Positions 8,024 to 16,870 of a DNA stretch of 20,728 nucleotides are shown in pieces. The translations under genes were made by a program, and so were the position numbers. Positions within the stretch are counted from its first letter, which is position 1. Every line of letters starts with the position of its first letter. The notes below the pieces were generated by a model. The model had not been told where the DNA came from, did not search any database, and worked only from the letters and a program-made list of their open reading frames with translations. The DNA is from Gnetum montanum. Taxonomy: Eukaryota > Streptophyta > Gnetopsida > Gnetales > Gnetaceae. The stretch covers positions 4,836 through 25,563 of the forward strand of contig MNCI01005537.1 in NCBI GenBank assembly GCA_015680685.1, read 5' to 3'.

Positions 8024-9744
8024 AGATAATAAATTTATTTTTGAATAAAAAACTTAAAACCTAAAACTTTATTGTGAAAGAATAAAGAATAAGTTAGATA
8101 AATGTGTAAAAATGATGCTTGGATGAGCAAAAAAAAAAGGGGTTCACTTGTTCAAGAGTTCAAATTCCATTGAAGTCAATGTGGTCTACTCCATGATCTA
8201 GGTGCTATGCCACTCCTGATGCTATCAAACTCTCCTTCACTATTGTAACTTTCTATCTACCAATAGGGTCACTACTAGGGGGGTGAGAAAGGTGAAAAAT
8301 TTGGATGGTAAGTTGCCCCATGCTAGGGTTTGGAAATCCCATAAGGGTACTATTGACATGAAAAATCCACCAAATCTCAAGGCCACAATGCTTCTGCATT
8401 GGGTTAAGGAGAATCTAACTATGAAAACTTGCAAGAGCTCTTGGATGTTTGAAAATGTCCCAAGTGTGGAATAGTGTGTATGCAGATTACTTGAGAATGT
8501 CCAATAGTTGCTAAACCATGAGAAAAATTGCTAGAAGTTTGTCAAAAATTCCTAAACAAAAAATGCTTAACTTGCTAAAAATTCCAAAACCTACAAATGA
8601 TATTGGAGGCTAGCTTTTATAGGTTTTCTAGGCCATAAATGGGGATACAAATTGGCTTTGGATTAGCTACAAATTTGATGTAAATTTGCTGCAAATTTGA
8701 TGTCATTTTCCTATAAATTGGCTACCAAATTTAGGTGATATGGATGCCCAAATTGTGGGGCTTACTATACATAGTAAGTGCTTCCCCCAATGGCCATTCC
8801 ATTTACTATAAATAGTAACTGATGCACACCTTCCACACTAGATGTGAATCTTCCATGTTGAGCTCTCACATGCATAATTGAAAATAGTAACTAGGACACA
8901 CCTTCCATGCTGGAGATAAAATGGTAGTCCTTTGGTAAGGTTGACACACCTTAAAATAAAATGCATGCACAAAATAAATTTTTGGGGGTCCTACTAGAAA
9001 GACATGTTTCCCATGCCTAAAGGTAGGTGGCTTCTCAAAAATTTCAAAAAATAAAAATATAAAGTGCAATGAATAAACTTCTTTCTTGGACAAAATACCA
9101 AGTGATGATACTCCTTGTGATGATGATGAAAATATTATGGTTGTGAATCTAGAAGGTGAAATAATGCAATGTCATTGGATGTGGTTTGGACTTGGTTTGA
9201 ATCTTGGATAGAAAAGCTAATGATTACTTTACCAATAATAAATGCAAAGAGTTCATTATGCCTATGGTAAGATACCTCACATCCTGATTCTCTACAATGA
9301 TTTTTATGATCCATGTCACCTCATTATATGTTTAATTATAACTTGTGGTTTTGTATACCATAGAGTAATTATTCCAACTTGGTGATACTAATATGTGTGT
9401 TTTGGCAAACAAGTATGTGTTACATTCAATTCCTTGAGTAGTTGAGGACACTTTTACACATGGTTATACTTGGCAAGAAATTCCACATCATCTTATGCCT
9501 TCCATAATACAGAATGACTCAATAAAGACTTACCTTAACATCTCATAGTCCATTCAAATAATAAAACTTCATTACCCATCTCTTATCCATCCAAAACACT
9601 TAATAAATATTCATAGCCTCAAATTATCAAAAAGTATGTATCATTAATGGCCCAAGACCCTCTAGACATGCTTCATATCTTTCAAACATTCCATTTGAGT
9701 AATTTTTTCTTTGAAATATCCAAGTAAAAATCAAACTTTTTCAT
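8024..9744 (-). other. AT-rich stretch without a recognisable gene
   Basis: I find no convincing coding sequence on either strand. A 64-codon minus-strand ORF at 8240-8434 and its plus-strand overlap at 8283-8474 are short and match no family I know. The region holds a short duplication (CAAATTTGATGT twice at 8666-8703), two palindromes and a direct repeat (listed separately). It may be internal sequence of element E or of D, or host DNA; the sequence alone does not decide. Confidence 0.35.
8761..8917. repeat. Palindrome pair and 72-bp-spaced direct repeat
   Basis: CTTACTAT/ATAGTAAG (8761-8778) and TTACTAT/ATAGTAA (8803-8818) are palindromes with two-base centres. The second begins a direct repeat: AATAGTAACT plus ACACCTTCCA occurs at 8811-8843 and again, slightly diverged, at 8883-8917. 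Confidence 0.5.
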
Positions 9745-9836
9745 GGTGATATCATAGCTACAATATCAAAGATCCTATGATATCATATCTATGATATATG
9801 ATCAATGATATTACTCCTACAAAAATAGTATATATA
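9745..9836 (+). repeat. GATATC-rich cluster followed by a TATA-like motif
   Basis: Several GATATC/ATGATAT motifs lie within about 65 bases (9748-9813) and are followed by TATATATAG near 9830, which resembles the U3 layout of the LTRs here. No TGATGAG end, polypurine tract or R-type homology accompanies it, so I do not call an LTR. Confidence 0.25.
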
Positions 9837-10043
9837 GCATGACAAGTTAGAAAAATTTTTCATTTTTCATTTTCTACGTGGAGAGAGTTTTTTTCATTTT
9901 TTTTTTCAAGTAGAGCTTTGACATGCTAACTTCAAACACTCATAACTTGGATCTCATTGCTTCAATTTCCCAAATTCTTGAACCTTGTTAATCATGAGCT
10001 CTCAACTTAGTCATTGTGGGTAGGGGGATTGGGGGGAAGTACT

Positions 10044-10343
10044 TTACGTGATATCACTAAAATTTGAGCCAAAAATGTGTTGGTGGTCATCATTCATAGG
10101 GGTTGTAGGATCAAAGAACACATTTATGTCTTGAAGGGATTCTGGTATGTCATGGTAATTGTGAAAGTTAAAAGGGTTTCTTACTAAGGCCGGGGGTTGA
10201 TGGGCTATCATCTTAGTCCGAGGTTTCTTAGGAATTGAACTTGGAAAAAGTGAAGCTCGTTGTTTTCTTAAAGTAAATTGATGAGTAGCTGGTTGACTAG
10301 GGGTAGGAGTATGAGTTCTTTGTTGAGATAAAAAGTCACTCAT
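10044..10343 (-). CDS. Hypothetical 99-residue ORF, possible gag start of element D
   Basis: Open frame with no internal stop, starting MSDFLSQQRTHTPTPSQP. The first half is Ser/Thr/Pro/Gln-rich and basic (TLRKQR, PKKPRTK); the second is richer in Asn, His, Phe and Asp. I recognise no domain. It is the first ATG after the T-rich leader downstream of the candidate primer-binding site, which is where a gag start is expected. It ends at a TAA, after which no clear coding continues. It could equally be a chance ORF or a truncated gag N-terminus. Confidence 0.3.
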   Translation of the reverse strand: MSDFLSQQRTHTPTPSQPATHQFTLRKQRASLFPSSIPKKPRTKMIAHQPPALVRNPFNFHNYHDIPESLQDINVFFDPTTPMNDDHQHIFGSNFSDIT

Positions 10344-10710
10344 AAAAAGAAAAATAACAGAAAATGTAAAATGCTAATAAAGTGTGAAAATTAAAGAAAA
10401 ATAAAAAAAATTTCAATGATATATTTTTTTATTTTTAAAAATTTTTAAAAGTAAAATTGAAATTGCAAAATTTCAGAAAAGTAAATTGAAAGTAAAATGA
10501 TTTAAATCACCTAAATTAAATTTCAGAAAAACAAATTAAAAGGATTGCTAGAATATAAATTTGGAAATTTTGAAAATTTGAAACTAAAATAGAGCAATAA
10601 AACTGAAAATAGAGAGGCAAACATTAAATAGATAGTAATAAGAAATGATAATTTTTTTTAAAGAAAAAAGAAACATAAAAGGAAAATAAAGAAAAGGTTG
10701 AGAAACTGGC
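10344..10710 (-). other. T-rich leader of element D
   Basis: On the minus strand this stretch is dominated by T and A, with many T-runs and repeats of TTTTCTGAAATTT. It lies between the candidate PBS and the first ATG and resembles the T-rich untranslated leaders of plant retrotransposons. It contains no gene. Confidence 0.35.
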
Positions 10711-10725
10711 CTCCTTCTAGCACCA
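10711..10725 (-). other. Candidate primer-binding site of element D
   Basis: The minus strand reads TGGTGCTAGAAGGAG six bases after the LTR-like end TCAACA. The form TGGCGCTAGAAGGAG is, as I recall, seen as a PBS in plant Tat-like gypsy elements; here one CG has become TG. It differs from the tRNA-Asp-type site of A and B, so D belongs to another lineage. Confidence 0.45.
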
Positions 10726-10786
10726 AAAAGGTGTTGATGTGTAAATTTTGGACATGCCGCCAACACCTGTGAAAACTCATTTTAAG

Positions 10787-10839
10787 AGACTATCGCCTAG
10801 GGCGTCTCCCGTATGGGTACGGAAACTCGAGAATAGTCT
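10787..10839 (-). repeat. Compact three-way-junction-like foldback
   Basis: AGACTAT (10787-10793) pairs with ATAGTCT (10833-10839). Between them are two perfect small hairpins: CGCC-TAG-GGCG (10794-10804) and CCGTA-TGGG-TACGG (10809-10822). A CTCGAG palindrome follows (10826-10831). The structure is near the 3' end of the candidate D LTR, in what would be U5 or leader RNA. Confidence 0.55.
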
Positions 10840-11716
10840 TAGCTGGAAAGGGCTATGAGACAAAACAATTAAAATAATTAATATTTTAAAGAAAAATAAA
10901 AAAACTTAAATTTAATTTAATATTGGAAACTTAAAATAATTTGTGCAATTTATAAGATGATAAATAATTCAAAAATTCAAATTCTATATGTCTCGCTGCA
11001 AAAGGTGCTTTCAGTATGCAGTTGTTGCCGCTGTTGTTGCCTTTGTGGCAGAGATAGATTTGCCTACTACAACAACTACTTGCAAGGGAGATAAGAAGAT
11101 TGCTCGCTGCAGTACACTCTAATGTCTGTTGTGCTCCCGTGATCTGAGCGTTGGTCGTCGCGTTAGGAGCTCCTGCACCAAAGGTAGAACCTGCGACAGA
11201 GGACTGTGCACCAGCGGAGGATGGATGGACGACGGTGAGCAGTGGAGCAGCAACAGATGAAGACAGAGTGTGGCCTCTGTTGCGTGCGTGGTTATGGCCT
11301 CGGTCATGGCCAGATCTGGCCGCTGGAGGCGCAAGTTGCAGCTAAATAGAGGGAGGTGATGGGCGACCAAATGGAGGTGTGGGCTGTAGCCACGACTAGA
11401 AGAAGATCAGCCACGATCGCAGCTGAAGGAAGAGTAGTTTGGGCTGTCGCGACGGACATTAGGGCCAGCGCGTGAGCCGCGGTCGCTGTGAGTGCCGCAA
11501 TGGTCATCGCTCTTGAAACCCTGGAAGCCGCTGCCAAACCCAAGGGAACCTACAACTGAAGGGAAACCAAAATGAACTAGGAAAACAACCACTAAAATCT
11601 GCCTGTGAAACCTGCAGAAATAGGACAAGCGAAACCAAAGCCCAGCAATAGAAGCCTGAAATCCTTCTGTGAATTTAGGCTGAAACCTTCCTCCCTTCCC
11701 CCTTGGTTCCTGGCTC

Positions 11717-11757
11717 CTCTAAATAGCGGCCCGGCAAGAGGAAACCCTAACCCTAAA
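11717..11757 (-). promoter_or_regulatory. Telo-box and TATA-like promoter motif
   Basis: On the minus strand two telomere-like units (TTTAGGGTTAGGGTTT, 11742-11757) lie about 15 bases upstream of CTATTTAGAG (11717-11726). Telo-boxes near the start site are known from plant promoters of translation-related genes. Here the pair probably belongs to the D LTR promoter. Confidence 0.4.
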
Positions 11758-12045
11758 TTGCTAGCCACCTTTGCCATGAATTATTTTTGCCTTTTTCCCA
11801 TGTCGCTACTACAAAGAAAAAGGAACAAAACAAGATAATCGTCATGGGTCATGGGCGGATGCTTGTTCGTTTGTTTCTTTTATGGGCCAATGAAGCCCAC
11901 CAGCACATAAACAATGGCCATGTGCAAGCTCATGGTGCTCTATTTTTAAATTTTAAATTTTAAATTTTTATTTTTTATTTTTTATTTTTATCAAACTTGT
12001 TTAAACAAGGCCCTATGCCTAGCATGGGTGAGGTTGGCCTCAACA

Positions 12046-12917
12046 CAAAGTTGTGTAAAGTCCCTTGTATATATCATGGTTAATGTGACTGAGTAAAACT
12101 CATTCCAAATCCGGACTCAAACAAACCACGCTCAGTGACCTTGAATCAATACACTTGGCCAATCCATCCTCTTGAAGCAACAAGAATGTCTTCACAAAAA
12201 GTCACCACCATCCTAAGGAGAGTGAGATGGAGAAGCAAGAAGCAAGAAAGGGCCTTAGTTAGAGGAAACCTTCAAGCATGGGTAACATGTCTTTCCAGTT
12301 CCATAACCAATGCTTGTACCCCATATTGTTTTATTATGTCTAAGGGATGTGCTTGAATTCCCACTTTTCTCTTCTTCTTTTTTCTTGTGTGAGAACCACA
12401 CCATGCAAAGGCTTATTTTTATTCATTCATATTCCTAATATTTAATCGATGGTAGAATGGCAGAAAACCTAAGAAAAAGCATCCAAGCACCCAAGAGAAT
12501 GGCAAGCACAAATGCATCGAATCCCCTTGAAGTCACACCCTTTTCAACCATTGAGTCCTTCTTTTAGTTTAAAAAATACCAAGCCACCAATTTATTAAGA
12601 AGTTGATTAGGAAAAAGAGACTATACAGTTCCAAGCCAAGGGAGACCACAGAGTTGAATGGATGAATGGATGACATGGAATCATTGCATGTTTTATCAAA
12701 AAAACCATATCATAATATCAACATCATAATTTAGAGGTAAAAACCAAACATTAGCAATCAATAGTATATAATTCAATCCACCATTATGAGCACTTATTGT
12801 ATGATAGATGAAAGTAAATCAACTAAACAAAGAAATAGTAAAAATATGAACGATGGTGTAAAATAAAAAAAAAATAAGAAAGATTGAAGAAATGTGTAAA
12901 AAAAAACACAAAAAGAG
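12046..12917 (-). other. AT-rich sequence after pol, no gene
   Basis: Downstream of the integrase stop the minus strand begins with long T-runs (12840-12905), then AT-rich sequence without a usable frame. The T-rich start resembles the left end of element C's tail, which fits a 3' untranslated region of element B. A plus-strand 73-codon ORF at 12135-12356 has no supporting features. Confidence 0.4.
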
Positions 12918-14290
12918 CTAAGGACCTAGAATGGTTGGCATAGATGGCCATCTCTCCCCTTGATTGAGTTGGAAGAAGGAGATCCAAAATAGTAAGCAAG
13001 GTTGTCCACCAATAGAGGTAGTATGAGTACTACCTATTCTAAGCTCATGGAAAGGTTTGGTTTGTTGGACATTGATAAATAGTTTCTTATCTGAAATCAT
13101 CATGGCCCTTGAAGGAAAAGTTGCATGAATGACATAAGGTCCTTCCCACAACGTTTGAAATTTGGTACATTGTGGCACATGTGTGGAATTATAGTAGAGA
13201 ACCTTATCTCCCGGTTGATATTTAACTTTCCTAATTCTTAGGTCATGATGTTGTTTATTGAAGGCCTTGTGCAATTCATTAGATGACAGGGTGGCCAATT
13301 GGTTCTCATTTAGTAGGTTAAGGATCATCAACTGTTGTTTTTGTGCTAGATCGAGGTCAAGGTTGAGGTCACCTGCCGTGGATAGTGTATGGAGCTCAGT
13401 TTGAATGGGAAGCATTGGTAATTTACCATAGACTAATTCATAGAGAGAGTAGCCTATAGGGATTTTCCATGTGGAGCGGTATGCCCAAAGAGCATCATTC
13501 AGTTTAGTGCTCTAGTCTCGCCTAAACTTGCTAATGGTTCTTGTCAATATCTTCATAATTTTCCTGTTGATGACTTCGGCTTGACTGTTCGCTTGGGGGT
13601 GATATGGTGTAGTCAGTTTGTGCTTAACCCCTAAGCGTTGCATTAATTTTTGAAAAGTCACACCTGTGAAGTGTGTACCATTATCTGAAATAAGTGCACG
13701 AGGCACACCAAACCTATTTATGATTTTCTGTTGAACAAATCATGCAGCTGTAGATGATGTACAATCCTTAACAGCAACTACTTCTACCCATTTTGTAAGG
13801 TAATCAATGACAACAATAATATAAGCTTTTCTATTGGACATTGGCGTAATCGGTCCCATAAAATCAATTCCCCAAATGTTGAAGGGTTCTAAAGGTTGAA
13901 TCCATTGTTGCGGACCCTCCATTCTAGCAGTCATCCCCCATCATGTTGATAGTGCTCACAAGATTGGACCAAATGATGGGTGTCTTGAAACAATGTAGGC
14001 CAATAATATCCTACAAGCAAGATCTTAATGGTTGTTTGTCTTCTAGCTTAATGACCCCCACAAGGACCCTCATGAGTGTCTTGGAGAACTCCCAGTTGAT
14101 CTACATTGGGAACACACCATTAGACCAAGCCATTAGGACATACTTTGTAAATTTTCCCATTGATTTCCATAAAATACTTGGCTTGGTGAAGAAACTATTA
14201 TTTCCTTTTAGCATCAAACCCTTTTGGTTTTTGTTGTGTAAGGAGATAGGCAAGAATGCTACTATACCAGTTTGTCTTTGTGGTTAATTG
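12918..14290 (-). pseudogene. Integrase, element B
   Basis: The zinc-binding part precedes a frameshift (THEGPCGGH, then YYWPTLF and SCEHYQHDGG); the second cysteine of the expected C-x2-C pair reads Tyr. After a G-run indel near 13936 the core follows in one frame: first Asp in WGIDFMGP, second Asp in ISDNGTHF, and the Glu in NSQAEVINRK, so the D,D,E triad is readable. The C-terminal domain has KVKYQPGDKVLYY and the GPY motif WEGPYVIHATF, and ends at 12918 with no chromodomain. The core carries a TGA just upstream of FVQQKI (CGA expected) and a TAG after FRRD (TGG expected). Integrase would insert the cDNA into host DNA. Confidence 0.85.
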
Positions 14291-14750
14291 ATTATTCACT
14301 ACACCTACAAAGAGGAGTTCATCTAGGAAATAATCAGAAATTGGATACTCACCCTCTTTGTTGTCCCATCACAACCAAGATAAATGATTAGCAACTACGT
14401 TCTCGGTGCCTTTATGATCGATCATCATAAGATCGAACTCTTGTAAGATTACAAGCCATCGTATGATGCAAGGACTTACTATTGGTTTATTCATTAGGAA
14501 CCTTATTGCACTATGATTCGTGTGTATGAATACCTTATAGCCCAAGACATAATTCCTAAATTTTTCTAGTGCAAACACTACAACCATTAATTCTTTTTCT
14601 ATTGTAGTGTAGTTAGGTTGTGCACCAGCAATACTTCTACTTGCACAATGGATGTAATAAAGATGTTTTTGATCATCTAAGTATGTAAGTATGGCTCCTA
14701 AAGCATAGTTAGATGTGTCAATCATTATGTAGAATGGCCTAGATTAGTTA
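14290..14750 (-). pseudogene. RNase H domain, element B
   Basis: It is in the same frame as RT. The motifs are IDTSNYALGAIL (first Asp), EKELMVVVFALEKFRNY (Glu), FIHTNHSAIRFL, where the TDH/TDN-type Asp is Asn, and VVANHLSWL, where the usual ADxLSR reads A-N-H-L-S-W. So two of the four metal-binding carboxylates are lost, both by G-to-A type changes. A TGA follows at about 14366, after which the integrase N-terminal part continues in frame. The enzyme would degrade the RNA of the RNA/DNA hybrid. Confidence 0.85.
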
Positions 14751-15882
14751 GGACCTTGTAGGATAGGTGTTTCTACCAGCTTCTATTTTAAAGTTTGGAA
14801 AGCTAGTTCACATTCCCTAGTCCATTCGAAAGGTACGTCCTTTTTCATTAGTTCAACCAATGGTTTTGTAGCCTTTGAAAAGTTCTCAATAAACCTTCTG
14901 TAGTAGCCAATGTGTCCAAGGAATGACTGAATATCTTTTATAGTTTCTGGTTGATGAGTAATTCCTTGAATCACTTTGATCTTTTCAAGGTCTACATCTA
15001 TCCCTATTCATGAAATTTTATGCCCTAGTACGATCCCTTCTTGGACCATCAAATGGCTTTACTACTACTTGAGCCTTAAATTGGTTTATGCACATCATTT
15101 TAATACTTACTCTAACTAGTCCAAGGCTTGATCAAAGTTTTCTCCATAGGTGGAGAAGTCATCCATGAAGACCTCCACACCATTTCCTATCTGCTATTGG
15201 AATATGCTTAGAACTAATCGTTGAAATGTTGCAGGGGCATTGCACAAGCCAAACAACATTTGTTTGTATGCAAATGTTCCCCAAGGACTGGTGAGCATAG
15301 TCTTGGCTTGGTCTTCTAGGGCTATTTTTATTTGGTTGTACTCACTGTACCCATCCAGAAAACTATAGTAGCGATGCCCTGTAATGGTGTCTAAGACTTG
15401 GTCGATGAATGGAAATGGAAAGTGGTCCTTGAACGTTGCCATATTCAGTAGCCTAAAATCTATACACACCCTCCATTTACCTCCCTTTTTAGGCACAATA
15501 ACTAAGGGACTAACCCATTCACTATTAGTAATGGGGTATATGAACCTAGCTTTTAGAAGCTGTTCGATTTGTTCCTTAACCACTTGCTTAAGCTTTGGAT
15601 TCAATCGCCTTTGCGGTTGTCATCGAGGCTTCATGGAGGGATTGATGTAAATTCTATGTTGGCATATCCTAGGATCTATTCTAGTTAATTTGGGATATGA
15701 CCAAGCGAAGGCTTTCGACCATTTGTTTATTACATTTAGTAGTCTCTATTTTTGTTGCAAAGCAAGCTTAGTGTTAATAATTACTGGTTTTCCATTCTTG
15801 AGAAATGTGTATTCCATACTGGTGGGAAATGGTTTTAACTCAAGGGGCTCCTACTTAAACTTATCAGGGATTTCCAACTTCC
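14750..15882 (-). pseudogene. Reverse transcriptase, element B
   Basis: Ordered motifs in one frame: the pre-RT linker (SKAFAWSYPKLTRIDP), RRLNPKLKQVVKEQIE, the fingers motif SEWVSPLVIVPKKGGKWRV, CIDFRLLN, KDHFPFPFIDQVLD, FLDGYSEYNQI, FGLCNAPATFQR, the catalytic VFMDDFSTYGENF (FMDDF at 15155-15169) and the thumb/connection segments IVLGHKIS and FLGHIGYYRRFIENFSKATKPL. FMDD with KDHFPxPFIDQ is the style of Athila/Tat elements. About ten stops occur, most in the 90 bases after the catalytic box. A frameshift near 15,882 (one base fewer than A in a C-run) separates it from protease. It would synthesise cDNA. Confidence 0.88.
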
Positions 15883-16870
15883 CCTATTGATATTTTCAAT
15901 GTCAAGACTTGGAAGTTGACGATGGACTTGCTCAAATGTTTCTATTCTATCGATGTAAGTGCAAGTCAAACCCTTAGTTGGTTCCATGCATATAGTTGAA
16001 CTACTTTCTTGATCAGCTGTCAATCACTAGGTACCTTCCTATCTTGTGGCTACTACATATAGACATCTTTGTATATCAATCACTTGTGCATACTGATTGT
16101 ATGGAGGCAATGTTAAATGTTGTACAAACCATGACTTCTACATGTAAGTATACCCTGCATCACTATATGCGATGCATGGAACTTTCTTCCTCTTGATCTT
16201 TCCAAGTGTATTTTCCTTTAATATTTCCAGGGAAAGATCATGGATTCCTAGGCGTGCATCAATTATGCTTAGCCATGCTCTTCCCATTATGATTGGGAAG
16301 TCCCCCTTACTGTTGTTCACTTGAATCACTAGGAAGTTGGCTGGATACGACCACCCACAAATAGTGGTGACAATGTCCTCCACTAGTCCCAATGAAACAA
16401 TGATGGACTAGTCCGTCAACTCTAAACGAATGTTACTCTTTTCTAGCTGAGGTAGGTTCCAGGCCTTGTACATTTCTTGAGAAATCAAGTTGACACCAAA
16501 ACCTGAATCCAAGAGAGCTTTGCATGGCTCATTTCTAGCAATTTGTAGATATATTAGAGGACTCCTATGATCAAAGAATTTCCTAGGAAGATGACCAACT
16601 TTTATCCAATCGATGATGACATAAGTTAACATGATCATATGCATTGAGCGCAATTTTTGGGTTGAAGGGAGCTCTGAAGCTTCAAGTGATAGTAAGGCAG
16701 TTGAAGAATCAGCCGCTTTTGGTTGCAAGGGCTTAGTTGGACTATTGGTTCTAAAGATAGGTCTTTTCTTCATGTGGTTGTTAAAACCAATAGTAGGTTG
16801 AGGGTTAATAGCCCTTGTGGCGTTACATTGTTGGGGCTGCGTAGGGAGTTCACCCTACATAGCTGGAGTA
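15883..16870 (-). pseudogene. Aspartic protease, element B
   Basis: In frame with gag. After a Pro-rich linker, the domain shows KALLDSGFGVNLISQEMYKAW with the catalytic DSG, then the conserved flap and C-terminal segments (GWSYPANFLVIQV, DFPIIMGRAWLS). The readable frame between 16138 and 16773 is broken by few stops. It would cleave the Gag-Pol polyprotein. It matches the protease of element A closely, with the two differing mainly by transitions. Confidence 0.8.

Larger units (their letters stand above)
10044..12045 (-). mobile_element. Element D: probable 5' end of a second LTR retrotransposon
   Basis: Reading the minus strand from 12045: a candidate LTR with TGTTGA...TCAACA ends, a spacer CCTTTT, a primer-binding-like site, a long T-rich leader and a 99-codon ORF. 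No further gag, pol or 3' LTR of this type was found below 10044, so it is truncated or interrupted. It lies in the stretch between B's integrase and E's ORF. Its base composition, with a GC-rich block near 11100-11750, differs sharply from its surroundings. An alternative is a fragment of host gene promoter and first exon. Confidence 0.4.
10732..12045 (-). repeat. Candidate 5' LTR of element D (about 1.3 kb)
   Basis: The proposed minus-strand ends are TGTTGAGG at 12045 and ATCAACA at 10732, a 6-bp inverted repeat, followed by the PBS at the right spacing. Inside lie AT-rich simple sequence (11940-11990), a 14-bp palindrome CTTGTTTAAACAAG (11996-12009), a telo-box (11742-11757), a TATA-like CTATTTAGAG (11717-11726), a GC-rich transcribed-side block (11100-11700) and a compact foldback (10787-10839). 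No second copy is in the window to confirm it. The short ORFs within the GC-rich block, on both strands, overlap one another and look like chance open frames. Confidence 0.4.

Noticed and set aside
9745-10040. A plus-strand LTR with polypurine tract at 10014-10037
   Set aside because: The G-rich run is present, but no TG-type LTR start with family homology follows, and the GATATC cluster precedes it instead of following it.
11119-11838. Several overlapping ORFs of 60-85 codons on both strands
   Set aside because: They overlap each other in a GC-rich block where stops are rare, and none shows a domain or a consistent codon pattern.
15384-15890. Plus-strand ORFs opposite RT
   Set aside because: They are antisense to a frame with clear reverse-transcriptase motifs; similar antisense frames elsewhere (1529-1825, 13943-14287) are likewise shadows.
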